A stretch of DNA of 64,000 nucleotides from Rhizobium sp. Q54 (GCA_945947575.1 CAMEYM010000011.1:1-64000); one strand, 5' to 3'; numbered from the stretch's first letter, positions 52,433 to 63,840 are shown. Translations and numbers: made by a program. Notes: a model not told the origin generated them from the letters alone.

Positions 52433-54703
52433 CTACTTGCGCCGCCCGCGCCTGACCCCGCGCGGCGGCCCACCCTTGCCGGGGGGCCGGTTCGGTCGTT
52501 GGGATCGGCCCGGCCGCGCCGTGCGGTCGATGCGTCCGCCGGACATCAGCTCGGCCAAAAGGCCGCCGCTCGCCGCGGTCGCCTCGCGCAGGCGCACCTC
52601 GATCGCGTCGCCCAGCTGCAGCACGCGGTGGGTGCGCTCGCCGATGATGCGGTGGTGGCTCTCGTCGAGCAGGAAGCGCTCGTCGCCAATGGTGCGCATC
52701 GGAATTAGCGCGCTTGCGCCAGTCTCGGCCAGAGTGACGAACAGGCCCGCGCTGGTAACGCCGGAGACGCGCGCAGCAAACAGAGCGCCGACCTTGTCGG
52801 ACAGGAACGCCGCCAGGTAGCGATCGGTGGCGTCACGTTCGGCCATTGCCGCGCGCCGTTCGGTGGTGCTGATGTGCTCGGCGGTGCGCGCGAACTGCTC
52901 CAAGTCGGGCGCCGGCAGGCCGTCGTCGCCGAGGCGGAGCGCGCTGATGAGGGCGCGATGCACGAGCAGATCCGCGTAGCGGCGGATGGGCGACGTGAAA
53001 TGCACGTAGCGGTTCAGCGCAAGTCCGAAGTGCGGCGACGCCTCCGGCGAGTAGACCGCCTGCGCCTGGGTGCGCAGCACGATCTGGTTCACCACCGCCT
53101 CGTGCGGCGTGTCCTTGGCGCGCAGCAGCACCGCGTTGAAGTGACTCGGCCGCAGGCGCTGCCCGGCCGCCAACTTGTAGTTGAGGGACTCGAGGAACGT
53201 GCGCAGCGCCGCGACGCGCTCGGGATCCGGCTCGTCGTGGATGCGGTACATCGTCGGCCACTGGCTGGCACCGAGGGTCAGCGCGGTCGCGACGTTGGCG
53301 GCGATCATGTACTCCTCGATCAGGCGCATCGAGTCGATGTGGGCGCGCGGCCGCACGTCGGCGACGTGACCGTCCGATCCGAGCCGCACCACCAACTCCG
53401 GCGATTCGATGGCGAGCGGCTTGCGGCGCTCGCGACCTCTTGTGAATGCGTCGAATGCTCCCCACAGCGGCGTGAGCAGTCGCTCGGCGGTGGGATCGCC
53501 GCCGCGGTCGTGGATCTCCTGGGCGCGCTCGTAGGTGAGCCGCATCACCGAACGCATCAGGCCGCGTTCGATCTTGTGGCGTGTGACATTGCCCTCGGCA
53601 TCGAGCCACATGGTCGCCACCATGCAGGCGCGTTCCTCGCCCGCCTGCAGCGAGCACATGCCGCTGGAGAGGGCATGCGGCAGCATCGGCACGACCCGAT
53701 CGGGGAAGTACACCGAGTTGCCACGCAGGTGCGCCTCGCGATCGAGCGCCGAGTCCGGCCGCACATACTCGGCGACATCGGCCACTGCGACCTTGATGTG
53801 CCAGCCGCCGGGATTGCCGGCGTCGGTGTCCGGCTCCGCCCACACCGCGTCGTCGAAGTCGCGCGCATCCACCGGATCGATCGTCACGAACGGCACGGCG
53901 CGGAAGTCCGTGCGGCGGCCGAGCGGGGGCACGTGGCCCGCATCAGCCTCGGCCAGCGCCTCCTTGCTGAAGCGCGTCGGGATGCCGTGTTCGTGGATGG
54001 CGATGAGACTCAGCGTGCGCGGATCTTCGAGCCCGCCGACGCGCTCGCGCACCCGCGCCCGCCCAAGGCCGTTGCGCGCATCCGCCATGACGTCCGCGAC
54101 GACGACGTCGCCGGGCTTGGCGTCGCCGGCGTCGGTGCCGCGCACAAGGAATTCGGTTCGCTGGCGCTTGTTCGCCGGGCGGATGCGGCCTTCGCCGCCG
54201 ACGATCTCATAGACGCCCAGCACCTCCTCGGGGCCGCGCTCCAAGAGGCGCATCGGCCGCGCCTCGACGGTGCGGTCTTCGAGGACCTTGGTGCGCGCCA
54301 GCACCCGGTCTCCCACCGCCGGCGCCGGCACGTTGTGCGTCGGGATCAGGTGAATGCGCGGCGCCGGACCTTCGCCACGCCAGTCCGCTGGCGCGGCCGT
54401 CAGGTCGCCATCGCGTGAGATGGAGATGACCTGCAGGACGGCAACCGTCGGCAGCCCTACGTCCGGCCGGGCGCGGTCGCCGCGCCGGCGCTTGATGACG
54501 CCCTCCGCCGCGAACTCGCGCAGGATTTGCCCGAGCCAATCGCCGTCGTCCTTGCCGAGTCCGAAGGCGCGCGCGAGCTCGCGCTTGCCGACCTTGCGTG
54601 TCGACTCGCGCAGGTATTTCGCAATGTCCTCGCGGGACGGGCGCGACGGTGCGCCGCTGTTCGGAGCTTTGCCGGAGCGGGAAGGGGGACGGCGGCGTGC
54701 CAC
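52433..54703 (-). CDS. rnr: Ribonuclease R
   Basis: RNase R, 756 aa, a 3'-5' exoribonuclease degrading structured RNA. The order is an N-terminal winged helix (about 22-75), cold-shock domains, the RNB catalytic domain (with DPVDARDFDDAVWAE giving the metal-binding aspartates), and a C-terminal S1 domain (about 640-720) followed by a basic Gly/Arg tail. It starts with GTG, 3 nt after the topA stop, so the two are coupled. Confidence 0.96.
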   Translation of the reverse strand: MARRRPPSRSGKAPNSGAPSRPSREDIAKYLRESTRKVGKRELARAFGLGKDDGDWLGQILREFAAEGVIKRRRGDRARPDVGLPTVAVLQVISISRDGDLTAAPADWRGEGPAPRIHLIPTHNVPAPAVGDRVLARTKVLEDRTVEARPMRLLERGPEEVLGVYEIVGGEGRIRPANKRQRTEFLVRGTDAGDAKPGDVVVADVMADARNGLGRARVRERVGGLEDPRTLSLIAIHEHGIPTRFSKEALAEADAGHVPPLGRRTDFRAVPFVTIDPVDARDFDDAVWAEPDTDAGNPGGWHIKVAVADVAEYVRPDSALDREAHLRGNSVYFPDRVVPMLPHALSSGMCSLQAGEERACMVATMWLDAEGNVTRHKIERGLMRSVMRLTYERAQEIHDRGGDPTAERLLTPLWGAFDAFTRGRERRKPLAIESPELVVRLGSDGHVADVRPRAHIDSMRLIEEYMIAANVATALTLGASQWPTMYRIHDEPDPERVAALRTFLESLNYKLAAGQRLRPSHFNAVLLRAKDTPHEAVVNQIVLRTQAQAVYSPEASPHFGLALNRYVHFTSPIRRYADLLVHRALISALRLGDDGLPAPDLEQFARTAEHISTTERRAAMAERDATDRYLAAFLSDKVGALFAARVSGVTSAGLFVTLAETGASALIPMRTIGDERFLLDESHHRIIGERTHRVLQLGDAIEVRLREATAASGGLLAELMSGGRIDRTARPGRSQRPNRPPGKGGPPRGVRRGRRK

Positions 54704-54706
54704 GCG

Positions 54707-57397
54707 TCAGTCGGCGGCCGGCGCGGACTTCTTCGTCGCGCGTTTCGCGCGGGCTTTCGTTTCACCCGCGGCGCGCTTCCGCGGCTTTGCGGGGGTCTTG
54801 GCCTTCGCCTTGGTGGGCGCCGCCTCGGTCTGCGGCGCCTTGGCCTTGGGCGCGCGGCCGCCGCGGCCTTTCTTCGGCACGCCGGCGCGCGCCGCAAGCA
54901 GCGGCAGCGCCTGCTCCAGCGTCACGGCGTCCACCTCGACGCCCTTCGGCAGTGTCGCGTTGGTCTTGCCGTGCTTCACGTACGGGCCATAGCGGCCGGA
55001 ATGCAGCGTCACCGCCTTGCCGTCGTCGGGATGGTTGCCGAGCTCCTTGAGCGCCGTGGCGCCGCCACCGCGCGCGCCCTTCTTTTTGGCTGCCTCGGTG
55101 AGCAAGTCCACGGCGCGGTTCATGCCGACGCCCAGCACGTCTTCGTCCGCCGGAATGGACGCGTACAGTTTGCCGAGCTGCAGGTACGGACCGAAGCGTC
55201 CGATGCCCGCCTTGATCATCTCTTTGGTCTCTGGGTGCGGCCCGACCTCGCGCGGCAGGGTCAGCAGCCCGAGTGCCTGCTCGAGAGTCAGCTCGGACGC
55301 GCTCATGTTGCGCGGGATCGACACGCGTTTGGGCTTGGTGTCGCCCTCGGGCTCGCCGCGCTGTACGTAGTATCCGTACGGGCCCTTCTTCACAGCGATG
55401 GGCTGCTTGGTCTCCGGATCCTCGCCGACATTGCGCGGGCCCGCGTCCGCCTCGCCGTTGGCCTCGAGGGCGCGCGTGTATTTGCACTCGGGATAGTTCG
55501 AGCAGCCGATGAAGGCGCCGAACTTGCCAAGCTTGATGGATAGGCGCCCCTTGCCGCAGGTCGGACAGACGCGCGGGTCGGTGCCCTTGTCGTCCGTCTT
55601 AAAGAAGTACGGTCCGAGGGTCTCGTCGAGCACGTCGAGCACTTCGCGGACACGCAGCTCCTTGGTCTGATTGACCGCGCCGATGAAGGCATCCCAGAAC
55701 TCGCGCAGCACCGCTTTCCAGTCGGCCTCGCCGGCGGAAATCTCGTCGAGTTGCTCTTCCAGGCGTGCCGTGAAGTCGTACTCGACGTAGCGCTTGAAGA
55801 AGTGGGAGAGGAACGCGGTGACCAGGCGGCCGCGGTCCTCGGGATAGAAGCGTCCCTTGTCGAGGCGCACGTAATTGCGATCCTGCAGCACCGACAGGAT
55901 ACTGGCGTAGGTGGAAGGCCGGCCGATGCCGAGCTCCTCCAGCTTCTTGACCAGCGAAGCCTCGGCAAAGCGCGGTGGCGGCTCGGTGAAGTGCTGGCTG
56001 GGCCGCACGTCGTCCCGCCCCAGCGCATCGCGCGCGGCGACCATCGGCAGGCGGCGCTCGTCGTCGCGCTCGGTGGTCGCCGAGTCGGTGGCGGCGGCCT
56101 CGTCGCGGCCCTCGCGGTAGATGCGCAGGAAACCGTCGAACAGCACGATCTGGCCGGTGGCGCGGAACTCAACTTTGCCGTCGCTGGGCACGATCGTCAC
56201 CGCCGCCTGCTCGAGGCGCGCCGTCTCCATCTGGCTCGCCAGCGTGCGCTTCCAGACCAGGTCGTAGAGCTTGTACTCGTCGTCGTTCAGGTAGCGGCGG
56301 ATGCTCTCCGGGGTGCGTCCCGGATCGGTCGGGCGGATCGCTTCGTGGGCTTCCTGGGCGTTCTTCGCCGTCGCCTTGTAGGCGCGCGGCGCGCTCGGCA
56401 CGTAGGAATCACCGAACTCGCTGGCGATGACGCGTCGCGTCGCCGTCATCGCTTCCGCGGCGATCTGTACGCCGTCGGTGCGCATATAGGTAATAAGACC
56501 GGTCGTCTCGCCGCCGAGATCGACGCCCTCGTAGAGGTGCTGGGCGATGTCCATCGTTCGGCGCGCCGCGAAGCGCAGCTTGCGCGAAGACTCCTGCTGC
56601 AGGGTGGAGGTCGTGAACGGCGGCGACGGGTTGCGCCGCGTCTCTTTCTTCTCGACGTCGCGTACCGTCCAATCGGCGCCTTTTTGCGCGGTGTCCACGG
56701 CCGCCTTGGCGGCCGCCTCGGACCCAAGCGAAAACTTGTCGAGCTTCTCGCCGTGCAAAGCGACCAGCTTGGCGGAGAACACTTCTCCCTTGCCGGTGCG
56801 GAAGTCGGCTTCCAGGCTCCAGTACTCGCGCGGGATGAACGCCTCGATCTCGATCTCGCGCTCGCAGATCAGGCGCAGCGCCACCGACTGCACGCGTCCC
56901 GCGGAGCGCGAGCCCGGCAGCTTGCGCCACAGCACAGGCGACAGCGTGAAGCCGACCAGGTAGTCGAGAGCGCGCCGCGCCTGCTGCGCGTTGACCAGGT
57001 TCATGTCCAGGTCGCGCGGGTTCTCCAGCGCGTGGCGCACGGAGTCCTTGGTGATCTCGTGGAACACCACGCGTCGCACCGGCACCGAGTCGAGCGCCTT
57101 CATGTCCTTCAACGCGGCCATGACGTGCCAGCTGATGGCCTCGCCTTCACGATCCGGGTCGGTGGCGAGGAAGAGGTTGTCGGCCTTGCGCAGGGCGTTG
57201 GCGATATCGCGGAGGCGGCCGACCGAGCGTGCGTCGGTCTCGTAGGTCATCGCGAAGTCTTCGTCGGGCCGCACCGAGCCGTCCTTGGGCGGCAGATCGC
57301 GCACGTGCCCATAGCTCGCCAGTACGATGTACTGATCGCCGAGATACTTGCCGATGGTTTTCGCCTTAGCGGGCGACTCGACGACAACTACGTCCAT
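54707..57397 (-). CDS. topA: DNA topoisomerase I
   Basis: Type IA topoisomerase, 896 aa, relaxing negative supercoils. The TOPRIM domain starts VVVESPAKAKTIGKYLG and includes ATDPDREGEAISWH. The catalytic Tyr is in GLITYMRTDGVQ. One clear zinc finger is CPTCGKGRLSIKLGKFGAFIGCSNYPEC near residue 590, followed by degenerate repeats of the same fold without cysteines. The last 70 residues are Lys/Ala-rich. It is followed by rnr after 3 nt and preceded by dprA. Confidence 0.97.
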   Translation of the reverse strand: MDVVVVESPAKAKTIGKYLGDQYIVLASYGHVRDLPPKDGSVRPDEDFAMTYETDARSVGRLRDIANALRKADNLFLATDPDREGEAISWHVMAALKDMKALDSVPVRRVVFHEITKDSVRHALENPRDLDMNLVNAQQARRALDYLVGFTLSPVLWRKLPGSRSAGRVQSVALRLICEREIEIEAFIPREYWSLEADFRTGKGEVFSAKLVALHGEKLDKFSLGSEAAAKAAVDTAQKGADWTVRDVEKKETRRNPSPPFTTSTLQQESSRKLRFAARRTMDIAQHLYEGVDLGGETTGLITYMRTDGVQIAAEAMTATRRVIASEFGDSYVPSAPRAYKATAKNAQEAHEAIRPTDPGRTPESIRRYLNDDEYKLYDLVWKRTLASQMETARLEQAAVTIVPSDGKVEFRATGQIVLFDGFLRIYREGRDEAAATDSATTERDDERRLPMVAARDALGRDDVRPSQHFTEPPPRFAEASLVKKLEELGIGRPSTYASILSVLQDRNYVRLDKGRFYPEDRGRLVTAFLSHFFKRYVEYDFTARLEEQLDEISAGEADWKAVLREFWDAFIGAVNQTKELRVREVLDVLDETLGPYFFKTDDKGTDPRVCPTCGKGRLSIKLGKFGAFIGCSNYPECKYTRALEANGEADAGPRNVGEDPETKQPIAVKKGPYGYYVQRGEPEGDTKPKRVSIPRNMSASELTLEQALGLLTLPREVGPHPETKEMIKAGIGRFGPYLQLGKLYASIPADEDVLGVGMNRAVDLLTEAAKKKGARGGGATALKELGNHPDDGKAVTLHSGRYGPYVKHGKTNATLPKGVEVDAVTLEQALPLLAARAGVPKKGRGGRAPKAKAPQTEAAPTKAKAKTPAKPRKRAAGETKARAKRATKKSAPAAD

Positions 57398-57468
57398 GTA
57401 CTCGTGATCCAGTACTCGTCTAGGTCAACGGCGTGGGACAATTTGTGAGAGCGCGAGGAGCAGCGCGC

Positions 57469-58578
57469 CTACAACAGCGACACTTGATTTCCGGGATGAC
57501 GCTGCAGGCGGCCTGCTAGCTCAAGCTCCAGCAAAATGGTCAACACGATTGCGGGTGTCAACCTACTCTGCCGAATGAGTTCGTCCACTAAGAGCGGAGA
57601 CGGGCTCAAAAGCTCCGTTAATCGATCGCGCGCCGCGGCGAGTTCCGCCTCTGGCGTGGCCGCAGTAGTGACGGAGTAACCATCGCCCACCGGCTCGCGC
57701 AAGGTGCGCAGACCGGTGAGCGCGCGCACCACATCCTCTGCCTCCTCGACCAGAGTGGCACCCTCGCGCAGCAGGTTGTTGGTGCCGCGGCAGCGCGGGT
57801 CGAGAGGCGAGCCGGGCACCGCGAACACTTCGCGGCCCTGCTCCAGCGCCATGCGGGCGGTGATGAGCGAGCCCGAGTGGAGGGCTGCCTCGACCACGAC
57901 GACGCCGCATGAGACGCCGGAGATGAGCCGGTTGCGGCGCGGGAAGTGGCGGCCATGCGGCTCGGTGCCGACCGGCTGCTCGGCGATCACCAAGCCTTTC
58001 TCGACCATCTCGGCGTACAGCGGTTTATTCTCTGGCGGGTAGGGCTGGTCGATGCCGCCCGCCAGCATGGCGACGGTCCCGCTCGTCAATGCGCCGGTGT
58101 GCGCCGCCGCGTCGATCCCGCGCGCCAGTCCCGATGCGACCACCAGACCATTCGCTCCAAGGTCGGCCGCCAGCGTGCGCGCGAACCGCACGCCGACGCC
58201 GGATGCGTTGCGCGCCCCGACGATGGCGACCACGCGCGCCGGGTCGGCGCCGAGCGGCGCGCGGCCGCGCAAAGAGACGAGCGGCGGCGCGTCATAGATG
58301 GTGGTGAACCCGGTCGGATAGTCGGGCTCGCCGCGCGCAACTAGACGCGCGCCAGCCTTGGTCGTTGCCTCCAGCTCGCGCTCCGCGTCGGCGAGGCTCG
58401 CAATGCGCAGCGAAGCGCGCCCGCCCTTGCGGGCCAGGTCCGGCAGCGCCGACAGCGCAGCAGCGGCGCTGCCATACCGCTGCAGCAATTGAAGGAAGGT
58501 AACGGGTCCGACGTTCTCGCTGCGGATCAGGCGCAGCCAGTCGAGCCGCTCCGCGTCGCTGAGCGAACCGGCGCGCAT
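57469..58578 (-). CDS. dprA: DNA-processing protein DprA
   Basis: DprA, 369 aa, loads RecA on incoming single-stranded DNA in transformation and is widespread also in non-competent bacteria. An N-terminal SAM-like region (LRLIRSENVGPVTFLQLLQRYG) leads to the Rossmann fold with VAIVGARNASGVGVRFA, GLARGIDAAAHTGAL and GTVAMLAGGIDQPYPPENKPLY. The C-terminal DML1-like winged helix (about 305-365) is present. It starts 1 nt after plsY. Confidence 0.95.
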   Translation of the reverse strand: MRAGSLSDAERLDWLRLIRSENVGPVTFLQLLQRYGSAAAALSALPDLARKGGRASLRIASLADAERELEATTKAGARLVARGEPDYPTGFTTIYDAPPLVSLRGRAPLGADPARVVAIVGARNASGVGVRFARTLAADLGANGLVVASGLARGIDAAAHTGALTSGTVAMLAGGIDQPYPPENKPLYAEMVEKGLVIAEQPVGTEPHGRHFPRRNRLISGVSCGVVVVEAALHSGSLITARMALEQGREVFAVPGSPLDPRCRGTNNLLREGATLVEEAEDVVRALTGLRTLREPVGDGYSVTTAATPEAELAAARDRLTELLSPSPLLVDELIRQSRLTPAIVLTILLELELAGRLQRHPGNQVSLL

Positions 58579-58579
58579 T

Positions 58580-59344
58580 TCACGGAGACGGCGCGGACTT
58601 GCGCAGGTTGATACGCGGCTCCTCGCCGCGCAATAGCCGGCGGATGTTGTCCGTGTGCCGCAGGATCACCACCAGCGCCAGGAACAGAGCGAAGGCGGCG
58701 CGCTGCCAGTCGAACGGTAGCAGCACAGGATTGATGGACAGCGGCAGCAGCAGGCAATAGAACGGCGCCGCAGCGACGGCGCACAGGGCGCCCATCGATG
58801 AGCGCTGGGTGACGGTGGCTGCGGCAAGCCATGTCAGAGCCGTCAGCACTCCGACCAACGGCAGCGCGGCGAGGAGGATGCCGAGGGTCGTCGCGACTCC
58901 CTTGCCGCCCCACGCCGTCACGGTGACCGCCAACAGCATCACCACGCCGATCAGCTGCAGCGGCACCGACGACTGCGCCAATGCCATCGTGAGTCCACCC
59001 GCCAGGATGGCGAGGGTGATCATCCCGCGCCGGTCGCGCTTCAGCCAGATCGGGCACAGGTGTCCGAACAACGCTGCGATGCCCGCAGCGAAGTACACAT
59101 GCGCCTCGCCGAGTCCGGAAGCGATCAGCACAGCGAGCGCACCCTTGCCGGCGTCGAGCAGCAGCACCGCCAGCGCCAGTTTCTTGGAGCCGGTGCGCAG
59201 GACGTTGGTCGCGCCGATGTTGCCGGAGCCGATGGCGCGGATGTCGCCGAGTCCGGCGAAGCGCGGCAAGATCAATCCGAACGGGATCGAGCCGAGCAGG
59301 TAGCCGAGCACGATGGCGATCGAGATCGTGCTGTCTTGGGACAT
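58580..59344 (-). CDS. plsY: Acyl-phosphate glycerol-3-phosphate acyltransferase PlsY
   Basis: PlsY, 254 aa, an integral membrane enzyme acylating glycerol-3-phosphate from acyl-phosphate, the first step of phospholipid synthesis. Motif 1 is GYLLGSIPFGLILPR, motif 2 is IGSGNIGATNVLRTGSK, and motif 3 is WGGKGVATTLGIL. Several hydrophobic helices span the rest. The track ORF is longer; the ATG at 59344, giving MSQDSTISIAIVLGYL, is the start. It follows pyrC by 5 nt and precedes dprA by 1 nt. Confidence 0.95.
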   Translation of the reverse strand: MSQDSTISIAIVLGYLLGSIPFGLILPRFAGLGDIRAIGSGNIGATNVLRTGSKKLALAVLLLDAGKGALAVLIASGLGEAHVYFAAGIAALFGHLCPIWLKRDRRGMITLAILAGGLTMALAQSSVPLQLIGVVMLLAVTVTAWGGKGVATTLGILLAALPLVGVLTALTWLAAATVTQRSSMGALCAVAAAPFYCLLLPLSINPVLLPFDWQRAAFALFLALVVILRHTDNIRRLLRGEEPRINLRKSAPSP

Positions 59345-59349
59345 CGGCG

Positions 59350-60666
59350 CTAAGCCGCGGCCGCGTCGAACACCGTGTCGCCCGCAACGACGGTGCGCAG
59401 CACGCGACCCTGCACCGGACGTCCGTCGAACGGCGTGTTCTTCGACTTCGAGCGCAGGTCCGTCTCCGAGATGCGCCACGGCACGTCGAGGTCGAACAGA
59501 ACCAGGTCGGCGGGTGCCCCCTTGGCCAACGTGCCCGCTTCCAGGCCGAGCAGGCGCGCCGGGTTGACGGTGAGCTTGGCCAACAGGTCGAGCAGCGAGA
59601 TATGACCGCCGTGCACCAGTTCGAGCGCCAGCGGCAGCAGCGTCTGCAATCCCGCAATGCCGGGCTCGGCGGCGGGGAAGGGCAGCCGCTTGCTCTCCTG
59701 ATCTTGCGGCGAGTGGTCGGAGACGATGACGTCGATGGTGCCGTCCGCCAGTCCGGCGACGACGGCGGCGCGGTCGTCTTCCGAGCGCAGCGGCGGCGTT
59801 ACCTTGGCGAAGGTGCGGTATTCGCCGACCTCGTTCTCGTTGAGCGCGAAATGATGCGCGGCAGCGCCGCACGTGGCGCGGATGCCGCGCGCCTTGGCGC
59901 GGCGCATTGCCTCGATCGCCTCGCCGGTGGAGATGCACGCCGCGTGGTAGCGCCCGCCGGTCATCTCGGCGAGGCGCACGTCGCGCTCGACCATGATGAC
60001 CTCGGCCATCGCCGGCGCGCCCTTGAGGCCGAGCCGGCTCGCCACTTCGCCGGAGTTCATCGCGCTGCCGCGCGTCAGCGACGGCTCTTCGGCGTGCTGC
60101 ACGATGAGCAGGTTCCATGCTGTCGCGTACGACAGCGCCCGCCGCATCACCTGCGCGTCGGCGACCGCATGCACGCCGTCGGTGAACGCCACGGCGCCGG
60201 CTTCGGCGAGCAGACCCATCTCGGTCATTTCTTGGCCGCGCAGCCCCTTGGTGATCGCCGCCATCGAGACGACGTTGACGGCGCACGTCTGCCGCGCGCG
60301 CTGCGCCATGAAGCCGATCAATGCCGGCTCGTCCATGACCGGATCGGTCTGCGGCTGGCTGACCAGCGTCGTCACGCCGCCCGCCGCGGCCGCGCGGCCT
60401 GCGGTCGCCAGCGTCTCTTTTTCTTCGAAGCCCGGCTCGCCCAGGAACGCACGCATATCGACCAGGCCGGGCGCCAGGCAGTGGCCGCCGCAATCGATGA
60501 TCTCGGTGCCCTTGGCCGGGCGTACGTCGCCGCCGATCGCCGCGATCCTGCCGTCGATGACCAGCAACGATCCGCCCTTGGCGTCGAGCCCGGTCGCTGG
60601 GTCGAGCAGCCGCGCGTTGACGAACGCGAGCGGCGGCGTGCTGACGACAGGCGAGCTAATTCCCAT
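59350..60666 (-). CDS. pyrC: Dihydroorotase-like protein, probably non-catalytic
   Basis: A 438 aa dihydroorotase-family protein in the usual place after pyrB. The position of the first metal-binding HxH, normally in a DxHxH motif, reads [10 protein letters not shown], so both histidines are missing; later HH in GAAAHHFAL and the Asp in IVSDHSPQD remain. Such pyrB-linked homologues (PyrC' of Pseudomonas) lack activity and support aspartate transcarbamoylase assembly, the likely role here. A true dihydroorotase should be elsewhere. The start is the ATG at 60666, overlapping pyrB by 11 nt. Confidence 0.88.
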   Translation of the reverse strand: MGISSPVVSTPPLAFVNARLLDPATGLDAKGGSLLVIDGRIAAIGGDVRPAKGTEIIDCGGHCLAPGLVDMRAFLGEPGFEEKETLATAGRAAAAGGVTTLVSQPQTDPVMDEPALIGFMAQRARQTCAVNVVSMAAITKGLRGQEMTEMGLLAEAGAVAFTDGVHAVADAQVMRRALSYATAWNLLIVQHAEEPSLTRGSAMNSGEVASRLGLKGAPAMAEVIMVERDVRLAEMTGGRYHAACISTGEAIEAMRRAKARGIRATCGAAAHHFALNENEVGEYRTFAKVTPPLRSEDDRAAVVAGLADGTIDVIVSDHSPQDQESKRLPFPAAEPGIAGLQTLLPLALELVHGGHISLLDLLAKLTVNPARLLGLEAGTLAKGAPADLVLFDLDVPWRISETDLRSKSKNTPFDGRPVQGRVLRTVVAGDTVFDAAAA

Positions 60667-61645
60667 TGCCGGGCACAAAGTTGGGCAGGCGCTCGCTGAG
60701 GGCGTCGAGCACCGCCATGCGCACCGCCACGCCCATCTCGACCTGCTCGGCAATGGCGCTGCGCGAAATGTCGTCGGCGATCTCGGTGTCGATCTCGACG
60801 CCGCGGTTCATCGGACCCGGGTGCATGACCATCGCGTCCGGCTTCGCGTACTCGAGCTTCTCGTAGTCGAGGCCGTAGAAGTGGAAGTACTCGCTCACCG
60901 ACGGCACGAAGCTGCCCTGCATGCGTTCGGACTGCAGGCGCAGCATCATGACGATGTCGCAGCCGGCCAGACCTTTGCGCATGTCGTGGTGCACCTCGAC
61001 GCCCATGTTGCTGGCACCGGCGGGCACTAGGGTCGGCGGCGCGATGACGCGGACGCGCGCGCCCATGATGTTGAGCAGATGGATATTCGAGCGCGCCACG
61101 CGGCTGTGCAGGATGTCGCCGCAGATTGCCACCAGCAGTCCGCGGATGCGGCCCTTGCGCCGGCGGATGGTCACCGCGTCGAGCAGCGCCTGGGTCGGAT
61201 GCTCATGGCTGCCGTCGCCGGCGTTGATCACGGCGCAGCTGACCTTCTTGGACAGCAGCGCCACGGCTCCCGATTCCTGGTGCCGTACCACCAGCACGTC
61301 GGGGTGCATGGCGTTCAGGGTCATGGCGGTGTCGATCAGGGTCTCGCCCTTCTTGATGGACGACCCCTCGGCCGACATGTTGATCACGTCGGCGCCCAGC
61401 CGCTTGCCCGCAAGCTCGAAGCTGGTGCGGGTGCGGGTCGAGCTCTCGAAGAACAGATTTACCAGTGTACGACCGCGCAGGATGGCCGAGCGCTTGTCGA
61501 CCTGGCGGTTCTGGGCGACATAGGATTCGGACTTATCCAGCAGATACGCGATCTGCTCGGCAGTAAGTCCTTCGATTCCCAGCAAATCCCGGTGGGGATA
61601 GCGTTCCGGCGTGGCCGCCGTGGCGGCAGGCGCGGGGGCAATCAT
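60656..61645 (-). CDS. pyrB: Aspartate carbamoyltransferase catalytic subunit
   Basis: PyrB, 329 aa, joins carbamoyl phosphate and aspartate in pyrimidine synthesis. The carbamoyl-phosphate motif [30 protein letters not shown] and [14 protein letters not shown] are diagnostic. The ATG at 61645 is preferred to the TTG at 61648. No pyrI regulatory subunit is present, consistent with the PyrB-PyrC' type. It heads the reverse block pyrB-pyrC-plsY-dprA-topA-rnr. Confidence 0.96.
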   Translation of the reverse strand: MIAPAPAATAATPERYPHRDLLGIEGLTAEQIAYLLDKSESYVAQNRQVDKRSAILRGRTLVNLFFESSTRTRTSFELAGKRLGADVINMSAEGSSIKKGETLIDTAMTLNAMHPDVLVVRHQESGAVALLSKKVSCAVINAGDGSHEHPTQALLDAVTIRRRKGRIRGLLVAICGDILHSRVARSNIHLLNIMGARVRVIAPPTLVPAGASNMGVEVHHDMRKGLAGCDIVMMLRLQSERMQGSFVPSVSEYFHFYGLDYEKLEYAKPDAMVMHPGPMNRGVEIDTEIADDISRSAIAEQVEMGVAVRMAVLDALSERLPNFVPGNGN

Positions 61646-61656
61646 CAAAGCGCGAC

Positions 61657-61685
61657 TTTATACGCGTGCGCCTGGGGTGCAACAA
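61657..61685 (-). promoter_or_regulatory. Promoter candidate for pyrB
   Basis: On the reverse strand TTGTTG (61680-61685), a 17 bp spacer and TATAAA (61657-61662) lie just before pyrB. The expected transcription start is near 61650, only a few bases before the start codon, so the message would have almost no leader and no Shine-Dalgarno site. Confidence 0.55.
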
Positions 61686-61916
61686 GCGGCCTGCATTTGC
61701 AGCGGCCGAGCGACCACTTGGTGGCTGCGCTTCAGGCTGCCCGCAGACACTTTTCCGCGAGTAACAGTTCGTCACGTGCCACGGCTTGCGTTCCCGTCCC
61801 CGAACGTCCCAAATGTCCGTGTTTCTGAGCGCGGAGATGGGGATGCGCGCAAGAGGGCATGACGGTGTTTCCAGGCCAGCGCCGCGCGCGGCCGACCACG
61901 AGGTGGGACCGACCCA

Positions 61917-62831
61917 ATGAAGAAGCGACCGCTGTACTCGAGCTCGGTGCGGCAAAGCGCCAGCTATTCCGTGCGGCCCATCGCGCCCCCCGAGGAGCCG
62001 ATGCGTCGCATCGCGGGACGCGCCTGGACCCGCTTCTACGGCCGCCACGAGAAGAAGGTCCATTTCGCCGGCAGCGCCCTGTTCGCGGTCTTCGCGGTGA
62101 TGGTCTACGCCTGGATGCAGCCGACTCCGCAGAATCTGACCCAGCGCGACATCACCCAGGCGGTGCGCTACACGCTCGAGCGCACCCCGCCGGCGCCGTC
62201 GGTCGCCTCGGTCGCATACGACGTCATCCGCCGCTCCGTGGTGCGCGTCGACGGCGAGGCGCCGGGCGAGGGCGGCGCGATCGACATTGCGCGCGTCCAC
62301 GAGACGATCGGCACCGGCGTCATCATCGACGACCAGGGCACCATCCTGACCAACCTGCACGTTGCTGCGGCCGCCGAGCACCTCGTCATCACGTTCTGGG
62401 ACGGCCACACCTCGCCGGCGGTCATCATCGGCGTCCAAGCCCAGGACGATCTCGCCGTCATCAAAGCGACACAGCCGCCCGATGAAATGTTCCCGGCGGT
62501 GCTGACCAACACGCGCGGGCTGCAACTCGGCGACGACGTCATCGCCGTCGGTTTCCCGTTCGGCATCGGCCCGTCGGTATCGGCGGGCGTCGTGTCCGGT
62601 CTGCGCCGCGACTACGTCCAGAATGGCGAAGTGAAGCTGCGCAACCTCATTCAATTCGACGCGGCCGCCAATCCCGGCAATTCTGGCGGGCCGTTGATCA
62701 ACCGTGATGGCGAGGTGCTCGGCATCGTCACGGCCATCCTCAACCCGACCAGCGAGCGCTTCTTCGTCGGCATCGGCTTCGCCGTGCCCATCGAGAACGC
62801 GGCCGGCGCTGCGGGCATGAATCCCTTCTAG
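61917..62831 (+). CDS. HtrA-like serine protease without PDZ domain
   Basis: A 304 aa S1C-type trypsin-like protease. A membrane segment (about 50-66) follows a basic cytoplasmic N-terminus, so the protease domain faces the periplasm. The triad is His in LTNLHVAAAAEH, Asp in AQDDLAVIKA and Ser in AANPGNSGGPLINRDG. The protein ends soon after the protease domain, with no PDZ. The ATG has GAGGTGGGA upstream. moxR follows after 18 nt, suggesting an envelope-stress unit. Confidence 0.9.
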   Translation: MKKRPLYSSSVRQSASYSVRPIAPPEEPMRRIAGRAWTRFYGRHEKKVHFAGSALFAVFAVMVYAWMQPTPQNLTQRDITQAVRYTLERTPPAPSVASVAYDVIRRSVVRVDGEAPGEGGAIDIARVHETIGTGVIIDDQGTILTNLHVAAAAEHLVITFWDGHTSPAVIIGVQAQDDLAVIKATQPPDEMFPAVLTNTRGLQLGDDVIAVGFPFGIGPSVSAGVVSGLRRDYVQNGEVKLRNLIQFDAAANPGNSGGPLINRDGEVLGIVTAILNPTSERFFVGIGFAVPIENAAGAAGMNPF

Positions 62832-62849
62832 TCCAAACCGGCAGGTCCC

Positions 62850-63840
<991 letters not shown>

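Noticed and set aside
55751-57448. Forward 565 aa ORF
   Set aside because: It runs antisense to topA, whose motifs are complete; the translation resembles no family.
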